Shown here: positions 1 through 5,610 of the stretch, one piece after another
Numbering within the stretch: position 1 is the first letter of the stretch
Layout: every line of letters begins with the position of its first letter
Assembly: GCA_023424475.1 (NCBI GenBank)
Contig: JAFADX010000017.1
Coordinates: forward strand, 1 to 13,444
DNA length: 13,444 nucleotides
Source of the DNA: Pseudomonadota bacterium
Lineage (GTDB): Bacteria > Pseudomonadota > Alphaproteobacteria > Acetobacterales > Acetobacteraceae
Direction: 5' to 3'
Notes under the pieces: model-generated
The model's database searches: none
What the model saw: the letters and a program-made list of their open reading frames with translations, nothing else
What the model was told of the DNA's origin: nothing
Program-made: the position numbers and the translations under genes

Positions 1-291
1 GAGCTGCGGCTCGAGGCGGACGGCCATGTGCGGATTACGGCCGGCGCGCCGCCGCCGGCCGACCTCCTGGCCGAGTTGCGGCGCTGCCGCGACGAGGTGG
101 TGCGGCTGCTCGCCGATCGCCGTCGCCCTGCCTGGGCCGACGCCGCGCCAGAGCCGGCGCGTCGCGTCTACCAGCCGGGCGATCCCGACCCCTTGCGCGA
201 CGGGCTGCTCGCCAGCGCCCGCCGCCATCTTCCACCCCTGCCGTCCGCCGCGCGCGGCATGGGTTCCACCTGCGCGGATGGAGAACAGTGA
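1..291 (+). CDS. Small TubC-docking-like protein, 5' truncated by window edge
   Basis: The reading frame is open from base 1 and ends at TGA 289-291, so only the last 96 residues are visible. The first part reads as a short beta hairpin (LRLEADGHVRI) followed by PPPADLLAELRRCRDEVVRLL. That pattern resembles the TubC N-terminal docking-like domain found in many small proteins of high-GC proteobacteria, often in phage or plasmid-like regions. The tail is Pro/Arg-rich and probably disordered. The stop codon overlaps the next start (TGATG), so the two genes are probably translationally coupled. The family link is from memory of the pattern and is uncertain. The true start lies upstream of the window; GTG at 28 would be internal to the domain and is unlikely. 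The function in this setting is unknown. Confidence 0.55.
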   Translation, partial: ELRLEADGHVRITAGAPPPADLLAELRRCRDEVVRLLADRRRPAWADAAPEPARRVYQPGDPDPLRDGLLASARRHLPPLPSAARGMGSTCADGEQ

Positions 292-824
292 TGGGCATCC
301 TGACCAAGACCACGGCAGCCGACCTGCGCCAGCGCGCCGAGGCCGCGGAGCAGGCGGCGGCGGAAGCTGACCGTCGCGCCGGCGCCGCGCGTGCTGAAGC
401 AGCGGGCTTCCTCGCGGACGGCAACGCCGAAGGGGCGCGCCGCGCCCGCAGCCATGCGATCGAGCTCGCAACTGAAGCGGAGACGCAGCGCGACCTCGCC
501 GCCGAGCTGCGTCGCCGTGCCGACCAGGCCGCGAAGGCTGAGCGGATCGCCGCCTACAACAAGGCTCGCATCGACGCCGCCAAGGCATCGGCCGAGGCGG
601 AGCGGCTGATCCGCAGCCTGCTCGACGACATGGGGCCCCGGATGGCAGCGGCACAGAAGGCGCAGCACATGGCCCTCGCGAAGTACAGCGCGGTGATCAA
701 CAGCTACATGGACCTGCCCGAGCGCGAGGACGTCGAGTCGCCGGCGCCTGCCTTTGATCCGATCCTGACCAACGGGCCGTCGCTCACCACCTTCGGCGCG
801 CTGTCCGTGTGGCGGATCGCCTGA
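291..824 (+). CDS. Coiled-coil hypothetical protein of a prophage cluster
   Basis: The start is set at ATG 291, which overlaps the upstream TGA by one base. A GTG one codon earlier is possible but less likely. The product is 177 residues. Residues from about 8 to 125 are almost pure Ala/Glu/Arg/Lys/Asp heptad-like sequence (RQRAEAAEQAAAEADRRAG and so on), predicted to be a long helical coiled coil. The last 40 residues are different, Pro- and Ser-containing, and end in SVWRIA. There is no signal peptide or membrane segment. The gene sits 16 bases before the prohead protease and in the same direction, so it is likely a head-region phage gene, perhaps scaffold-like or a structural accessory. 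I do not recognise a named family, and no enzymatic motif is visible. Confidence 0.7.
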   Translation: MGILTKTTAADLRQRAEAAEQAAAEADRRAGAARAEAAGFLADGNAEGARRARSHAIELATEAETQRDLAAELRRRADQAAKAERIAAYNKARIDAAKASAEAERLIRSLLDDMGPRMAAAQKAQHMALAKYSAVINSYMDLPEREDVESPAPAFDPILTNGPSLTTFGALSVWRIA

Positions 825-840
825 AGGGGAGGGCAGCGCG

Positions 841-1554
841 ATGCGGTTCGACGACATTCTGCGGGAGGATTCAGCCGAGCGCTTTCGCCTCGGCCTGCCA
901 CCCGCGACGCTGCAGGAGCAGCGCGGGGTGGTGGCGCTGACGCCGATGAGCAATCCGCGGCAGGGCCATCACCCGTCCGAGCTGCTGTGGGGATTCCGCG
1001 AGCTGCGGGAGCGCCATCTCCTCGCGCGGCAGCAGGCAGCGGCTGTCACGGCTCGGGCGGCGCCACAGCGGATGCGGCCTGTGGCCACGGGACCGGTGAC
1101 CGTCGATCGGGCGGCGCGGACGGTCGAGGTGGTCTGGGCGACCGGCGTGCGGTGCCGCAACCTCGTCCAGACGCTCGGCTGGATCACCGAGGAGCTCGAC
1201 ATGTCGCCCAACGCGGTGCGGATGGCGGTGCTGCGGTCGGGCCACGCGCCGGTGCTGAACACGCACAGCAAGGGCAGTGTGCGCGACGTGCTCGGGCGCG
1301 TCATCTCGGCGCGGATCGAGGACGGCTACGGCCTAGCGACGCTGCGCTTCAGCAGCGCGGTCGACGTGGAGCCGGTCTGGCAACGCATCGTGGATGGGGC
1401 GCTGCGCGGCGTGTCGGCGGGGTACCGCGTGCACCGCTACGAGCAGCGGCGCGATCCGGTCAGCGGCGACACCGTCCATCGCGCGGTGGATTGGGAACCT
1501 TACGAGATCTCGGTCGTGCCTGTGCCGATCGATCGGGAGGCGATGACGCGGTAG
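841..1554 (+). CDS. HK97-family prohead protease (peptidase U35)
   Basis: This 237-residue protein matches the HK97 prohead protease pattern. Expected catalytic positions are His142 in PVLNTHSKGSV, followed by LGRV, Ser192 in LRGVSAGYRV, and Glu222 in YEISVVPVPID. In phages this enzyme cleaves the scaffold/delta domain of the capsid protein during head maturation. The N-terminal 100 residues are Arg/Gln-rich and not conserved-looking. The start ATG 841 follows GGGGAGGG with suitable spacing. In related phages the protease is often fused to, or followed by, the major capsid protein. Here it stops at 1554 and no capsid follows, so either this is a stand-alone protease whose neighbours were lost or the prophage was broken at this point. 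The family call rests on the motif set and is fairly secure. Confidence 0.82.
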   Translation: MRFDDILREDSAERFRLGLPPATLQEQRGVVALTPMSNPRQGHHPSELLWGFRELRERHLLARQQAAAVTARAAPQRMRPVATGPVTVDRAARTVEVVWATGVRCRNLVQTLGWITEELDMSPNAVRMAVLRSGHAPVLNTHSKGSVRDVLGRVISARIEDGYGLATLRFSSAVDVEPVWQRIVDGALRGVSAGYRVHRYEQRRDPVSGDTVHRAVDWEPYEISVVPVPIDREAMTR

Positions 1555-1940
1555 CGCCGGCGCTTGTCCGGCAGTGGACATGTCAGGGGGTCACGGGGGT
1601 GACCCCCTGTTGTTCAAATCCTGCAACGGGCAGCGAGTCATCTCGCGCCGTGCCATCTCTGCCCGGCGTGGCGTCGTTATGGCTCTCGACACGAGATGCC
1701 CGGCACGCGCGCCTGTGCAGGAAAGTCGGCTGGCGATCAATCCTGAAGGACTTACGCGCGACTTGCGGTGAGGTGGACGCTTGGTTGGCCGCAACGCATT
1801 GTTCGGCTATCCGAGAGGCCGAACTGATCGACATCGACGCCGAATCGGGGGGCGCTCCATACTGCGGCGGGGGGGCCAGAATGTATCGCGGTCACGACGG
1901 CAGCAGGCAGCTGCTGAGGCCATCGCCTGGAGGGTACGTT
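1555..1940. other. Gene-free stretch between prophage and restriction-modification island
   Basis: No convincing gene lies here. Open frames are short, overlap on both strands and lack protein-like composition. The stretch holds the strong hairpin at 1584-1609 and, next to it, a tRNA-3'-end-like string at 1612-1632 (GTTCAAATC, CTGC, AACGGGC, A). It also has a short CAGCAG/CTGCTG hairpin at 1901-1916, about 25 bases upstream of the EVE gene. The promoter of the EVE-methyltransferase operon should lie in the last part. I could not pick a convincing -35/-10 pair. Confidence 0.5.
1584..1609 (+). terminator. Strong GC hairpin after the protease gene
   Basis: CAGGGGGTCAC (1584-1594) and GTGACCCCCTG (1599-1609) form a perfect 11-bp stem with a 4-base loop. 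It lies 29 bases beyond the protease stop and is followed by TTGTTC rather than a clean T-run. It is a good candidate for the transcription end of the phage operon, or for a structured junction at the edge of the restriction-modification island. Confidence 0.5.
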
Positions 1941-2375
1941 GTGAAGAAATACTGGCTGATTGTCGAGCGCCTCGAAAACTGGAACGCTGACAAAGCTAGT
2001 GGCTTCACCCATTTTGGTATCGGCGAACGACACACTAAGACCGCCAGCCGTATCTCCGAGGGAGATTTGCTGATTTCCTATATTTCTTCCGGCGTCAGTA
2101 AATTTGCTGATATTCGAGAAGCGATCAAACCTGGCGTCCATAAACTGCGTCGTGACGTCGGATACGATGGCGCTTTCAGCCAGTGTATATTCACGAGGAG
2201 CGTCTTGGCGCTAGAAAAACATCGATGGCTCCCGATGTCAGAAGTTGTGACTGTTTTAGATTTAACTAAAGCATCTGCTGATTGGCGCCAGCTGTTTCGA
2301 ATTTCGCTCAGGCAGATCAACGAACATGATGGTGAAACTCTCGTTCGTCGGCTGACCGCCCTGGCTCAGCGTTAG
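1941..2375 (+). CDS. EVE/PUA-like domain protein, candidate reader of modified bases
   Basis: The protein is 144 residues, which is the size of one EVE domain. It begins KKYWLIVERLENW (residues 2-14), continues with GFTHFGI (21-27), and has RISEGDLLISYIS (37-49), followed by GVSKFADIRE. The N-terminal YWL strand and the central GD-[LI]-x-x-Y turn are typical of EVE and related PUA-fold domains. These bind modified nucleobases (5mC, 5hmC, N6mA in characterised members) and are often found beside restriction or modification genes. The start is GTG 1941, chosen because GGAGGG lies 6 bases upstream and the domain starts immediately. The frame is open further upstream, but that part is not protein-like. 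Four bases separate it from the first methyltransferase, so it heads the operon. It may sense the modification state of DNA, which is inference. An ASCH/YTH relative is the alternative. Confidence 0.68.
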   Translation: MKKYWLIVERLENWNADKASGFTHFGIGERHTKTASRISEGDLLISYISSGVSKFADIREAIKPGVHKLRRDVGYDGAFSQCIFTRSVLALEKHRWLPMSEVVTVLDLTKASADWRQLFRISLRQINEHDGETLVRRLTALAQR

Positions 2376-2379
2376 CCCA

Positions 2380-3828
2380 ATGAACGCTGCGGAGGCGTTT
2401 CGCTTGCCGGCGGCGCCCTCTGTGCCTATAGGCAAGTATATGCATGACGCTCGCCAGGACCGGTTGTCGACCGCGGAGGTCGCAGAGATGGCAGGAGTCC
2501 ACCGCGACACCCTGCTGCGCTGGCTCAGGTCGGGCGCGCTCCCAGAGCCGGGTCGTGACCGACATGGATGGAGGACCTTTACGCGTGATCAAGCACTGAT
2601 GGTGGTTGCACATGCCAAAGGGGAGGTCGCCTCAAATGATGCAAGTCGGGGCGCCTTGGCGCTTGAACGGAAGCTAGAGTCTCTAGACTGGGATTTCCGG
2701 GGTGCAAAAACGACTTATCTCAGTCATGGCATACATCCATATCCCGCAAAGTTTATTCCGCAAATACCAAACAACTTAATCCAGGAGCTGTCGTCAGTGG
2801 GGGATACCGTCGCAGATATTTTCTGCGGCAGTGGAACTACTGTTTTGGAAGCCCTCCTATTGCGACGCCAAGCGGTTGGCATCGATGCGAACCCGCTTTC
2901 CGCCCTGATAACCCACGCGAAGATTACCCCACTGCGCGAGCCAGACCTCAGCGAATTTGACACGTTCCGACTGACCATTAGTCAAACTGCAACCAACATC
3001 TATCCCGGAGAGGCCGACCTTTTCGGCCAAGGGAAGCCGTTTGTTTCCCTTGGCCGTCGGCCGGATCCGGAGACCCTGGAATTCTGGTTCGAGCCCTGGG
3101 TGGTGGAGGAACTTGCGGAGATCTCTCTAAGGATCTCTCACCTCCAGTCGCGATCGCTTCGGACCCTGGCTGAAGTTGCAATGTCCTCGATCGTTGTCGC
3201 GGTGTCCAAACAGGACTCCGACACGAGGTACGTGCGACGAGATAAGGCTATTGAGCCGGGTGATACTCTTCGGAGATTCCTGGGAGCGCTTGACGCGACT
3301 GGTGCCGCGGCCAAACAAATTGCTGACCTCCTGGAAGATGATCCGCCCGCAACTGTCATGTGCGCGAACGTGTTAGACGCCCCCGACATACCGCGCGTCG
3401 ATCTCGTAGTCTCTTCGCCTCCCTATCCAAACGCATACAGCTATCATCTGTATCACCGCACGCGCCTACTTTGGCTTGGATGGGACCCAGAGAAGTTCAA
3501 AGCAATTGAGATCGGCAGTCACCGGAAATACAGCCGCAAGGGATCAGGCCGGGCGACCGAGGAAACCTTTCTGGCCGAATTTCGAGCTATCATGGCGTGG
3601 CTGTCCGACAAGGTGCGTATAGGCGGGCACTGCTGCTTCGTGGTTGGCGACTCCACGCTGGACGGACGGCGGGTGGACAACGCCGATATCATCGCCAAGG
3701 CCGCGGAAGAGAATGGATTTCGCGAGATTGCACGGCTGTCCCGCGAAATCGATTCCGCAAAAAAATCCTTCAATCCAGTGATTGGCAAAATTCGTAGCGA
3801 GAAGATCCTCGTTCTAAGGCGGAGGTAG
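2380..3828 (+). CDS. SPPY-type DNA methyltransferase with N-terminal MerR-like HTH (M1)
   Basis: This 482-residue fusion has residues 30-72 (STAEVAEMAGVHRDTLLRWL, then a wing ending in FTRDQ) as a MerR/AlpA-like helix-turn-helix. The methyltransferase follows: motif X-like HPYPAKF (119-125), motif I FCGSGT (148-153), a likely target-recognition region containing SDTRYVRRD (280-288), and motif IV SPPY (346-349). Order X-I-(TRD)-IV is alpha-like. SPPY is most often seen in N4-cytosine enzymes, although N6-adenine cannot be excluded. It would transfer a methyl group from S-adenosylmethionine to one strand of the recognition site. ATG 2380 lies 4 bases after the EVE stop and has a weak Shine-Dalgarno, suggesting coupling. 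ATG 2440 is a later alternative that would keep the HTH. The HTH may let this enzyme also act as a transcriptional regulator, as in M.SsoII-type methyltransferases. Codon use is more AT-rich than in flanking genes. Confidence 0.85.
   Translation: MNAAEAFRLPAAPSVPIGKYMHDARQDRLSTAEVAEMAGVHRDTLLRWLRSGALPEPGRDRHGWRTFTRDQALMVVAHAKGEVASNDASRGALALERKLESLDWDFRGAKTTYLSHGIHPYPAKFIPQIPNNLIQELSSVGDTVADIFCGSGTTVLEALLLRRQAVGIDANPLSALITHAKITPLREPDLSEFDTFRLTISQTATNIYPGEADLFGQGKPFVSLGRRPDPETLEFWFEPWVVEELAEISLRISHLQSRSLRTLAEVAMSSIVVAVSKQDSDTRYVRRDKAIEPGDTLRRFLGALDATGAAAKQIADLLEDDPPATVMCANVLDAPDIPRVDLVVSSPPYPNAYSYHLYHRTRLLWLGWDPEKFKAIEIGSHRKYSRKGSGRATEETFLAEFRAIMAWLSDKVRIGGHCCFVVGDSTLDGRRVDNADIIAKAAEENGFREIARLSREIDSAKKSFNPVIGKIRSEKILVLRRR
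3821..3825 (+). promoter_or_regulatory. Ribosome binding site of M2 inside the last codons of M1
   Basis: GGAGG at 3821-3825 lies in the final Arg codon and start of the stop codon context of the first methyltransferase, 10 bases before GTG 3836. It decides the GTG start of the second methyltransferase and ties the two genes' translation together. Confidence 0.6.
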
Positions 3829-3835
3829 CAGCGCT

Positions 3836-5425
3836 GTGAAAGAGGTTCTTCGGGCTCACATCAAGCCATACATACAACCGTTCGAGCGGCGGCTTGCGTT
3901 AGCCGAATTGGAGGCAATCGCCGGTGCGGCGCCCGTCCCGGTCGGGGCGCCAGACAGCGCAACGATTTTCAATCTGCCCGGCGATACGGCCGCGGAGACG
4001 CTCCAAAGGCGGCTCGCCTACTGGGAGCGTATTGGACGTGGGGCGGGTGAAATTACTGTCCAGACCGGGCTCGAAGCGACCTCCCTTATCGCTCGCAACG
4101 GCGTGCGGCTTCAGGATCTTCCCACCACCGCCTCGACCCTGACATCCGCCAAAATCCCGAACAAGCGTTGCTTGCGCTATGGTCCTCATGGAGTCCATGA
4201 GTATCGTGGCAAGTTTTTTCCACAGCTCGTTAGATCGCTAATCAACATCGCCGGCATACCCGACGGCGGGCTCCTTGCCGATCCGATGTGCGGCAGTGGC
4301 ACTTCACTCGTCGAGGGAGTCGCTCGAGGCATTTGCAGCGTAGGTCTCGACCTGAATCCACTTTCTGTCTTTGTCACCCGGGTGAAATGCGCGCTGTTGG
4401 GAATGGATCCGGCGCGCTTGATCGCCTGGTATGAGCGGGTATTGCGACTAGTCGGTGAGGCTCGCCCACGGCGATCAACCTATCGAGAGTCCCTTTCTGT
4501 ACGAGATCGAGAATATGTGGAGGCCTGGTTTGACAGCGCGGTCCTAGACGAACTGGATTGCATTCAGGATGTCATCGCGACGGTAGATGACGTGGTGGTA
4601 CGAGACTTCCATCGCGTTGTGTTAAGCAACATCCTGCGCGAGGTATCGTTCCAGAAAACCGATGACCTTCGGGTTCGTCGCGATCCGAAGCAAATTCTGC
4701 CAGGTGTCGCAACTCGGCTGTTTTTGAACGAGCTGGAGAGCTCGACGAAGGCGGTCGTTGCTTACCTGGCGGTCGGTGGCTGCAGTGCAGCCTCCTTCAA
4801 AGTCCTAGAGCATGATGCGAGAAATGCATTGCTTGCCCTCGAAGACTGCTTGGGCAAGGTCGATGCAATTGTAATGTCTCCTCCGTATGCAACAGCTTTG
4901 CCGTACCTTGATACAGACCGTCTTAGCCTTTCTTATCTGAATCTACTCCCGAGGGCCGAGCATAGGAGTAGAGATTATTTCATGATTGGAAATCGTGAGG
5001 TGACAGAGAGTCAGAGACGGAAGCAGTGGGAGAGATTCAAGAAAGCAGGCGCTGCCCTTCCCGAAAGCACGCGAGCGCTCATCGAAAAGGTGCATTGCCT
5101 GAACTCCTCTGCGGATGTGGGATTTCGACGGAAAAATATGGCGGCGCTCCTCGCCTCTTACTTTTTCGACATGCAATCCGTTCTGCAGCAGATCCATGTA
5201 CTCTTGAAGGACGGTGGCCGTGCCTACCTCGTCGTCGGGAATAATCGAACGACTGCAGGAGGCGAAGAGCTGGAGATTTCGACAGCACTGCATTTGCGCG
5301 CGATAGCAGCAGATCTCGGTTTCCGCGTGAATGATCCGGTGTCGATGGACATGCTGATGTCACGCGACATATTTCGGAAGAATGCGATGCCGTCTGAGGA
5401 GATAATTAGCTTATCGAAGATCTGA
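3836..5425 (+). CDS. SPPY-type DNA methyltransferase, paralogue of the preceding one (M2)
   Basis: The product is 529 residues from GTG 3836. It has motif X-like HGVHEYRGKFFP (HEYRGKF 121-127), motif I DPMCGSGT (149-156) followed by SVGLDLNPLSVF, a central KTDDLRVRRD (274-283) and motif IV SPPY (348-351). The distance from motif I to motif IV is 197 residues against 198 in the upstream enzyme, and the ...LRVRRD/TRYVRRD element falls at the same place. The pair therefore share ancestry and fold. It lacks the N-terminal HTH and has a different 115-residue N-terminal region, plus a longer insertion after motif IV (380-445). The likely role is to methylate the opposite strand of an asymmetric site. 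N4-cytosine is favoured by SPPY but is not proven. It is the last gene of the plus-strand operon and faces the nuclease gene tail to tail, 185 bases away. Confidence 0.85.
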   Translation: MKEVLRAHIKPYIQPFERRLALAELEAIAGAAPVPVGAPDSATIFNLPGDTAAETLQRRLAYWERIGRGAGEITVQTGLEATSLIARNGVRLQDLPTTASTLTSAKIPNKRCLRYGPHGVHEYRGKFFPQLVRSLINIAGIPDGGLLADPMCGSGTSLVEGVARGICSVGLDLNPLSVFVTRVKCALLGMDPARLIAWYERVLRLVGEARPRRSTYRESLSVRDREYVEAWFDSAVLDELDCIQDVIATVDDVVVRDFHRVVLSNILREVSFQKTDDLRVRRDPKQILPGVATRLFLNELESSTKAVVAYLAVGGCSAASFKVLEHDARNALLALEDCLGKVDAIVMSPPYATALPYLDTDRLSLSYLNLLPRAEHRSRDYFMIGNREVTESQRRKQWERFKKAGAALPESTRALIEKVHCLNSSADVGFRRKNMAALLASYFFDMQSVLQQIHVLLKDGGRAYLVVGNNRTTAGGEELEISTALHLRAIAADLGFRVNDPVSMDMLMSRDIFRKNAMPSEEIISLSKI

Positions 5426-5438
5426 ATGCCCGCGATGA

Positions 5439-5552
5439 AACGGCGCCGAGGCGACAGCGCAGGCCGCCCGCGCCCTGTGCGCCAATGCGCCGATCGGCGC
5501 CGTGACCTTCTGGCAGAGCATTCTGGCGCGGGTAGCCAAGCGAAGTCAGGCA
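5439..5552 (+). pseudogene. Possible gene remnant between methyltransferase and nuclease
   Basis: After TGA 5436-5438 one plus-strand frame reads as helical, high-GC protein sequence (AQAARALCANAPIGAVTFWQ, then SILARVAKRSQ) with no start codon of its own. Its composition is like the phage genes and unlike the methyltransferase. It may be a leftover of a gene into which the island was inserted. It matches no family I recognise and could be chance, because GC-rich DNA keeps frames open. Confidence 0.15.
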
Positions 5553-5574
5553 GGCTGTAACGTGCGTAGGGGGG

Positions 5575-5599
5575 GGCGGCATTCGAAGGCAATGCCGCC
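5575..5599. terminator. Hairpin between convergent M2 and nuclease genes
   Basis: GGCGGCATT (5575-5583) and AATGCCGCC (5591-5599) form a perfect 9-bp stem with a 7-base loop. It lies 11 bases beyond the stop of the minus-strand nuclease gene and 150 bases beyond the M2 stop. It has no T-run on either side, but the location suits a shared bidirectional terminator. Confidence 0.5.
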
Positions 5600-5610
5600 A
5601 GAAGACCAGC

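Noticed and set aside
168..953. A 261-residue minus-strand frame over the left prophage genes
   Set aside because: It is antisense to three overlapping or closely spaced plus-strand genes with good ribosome sites, and has no recognisable domain.
1612..1632. Intact tRNA gene at the left island edge
   Set aside because: The T-stem 5' strand does not pair, and no anticodon arm, D arm or CCA is present, so it is at most a remnant.
987..1940. In-frame upstream extension of the EVE gene
   Set aside because: It overlaps the prohead protease in another frame and reads as Arg/Gly-rich shadow. The EVE domain begins exactly at GTG 1941 with a good ribosome site.
1555..1940. Separate C (controller) protein gene
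   Set aside because: No frame of about 70-100 residues with a helix-turn-helix was found here or between the island genes. Control is more likely through the fused HTH domains.
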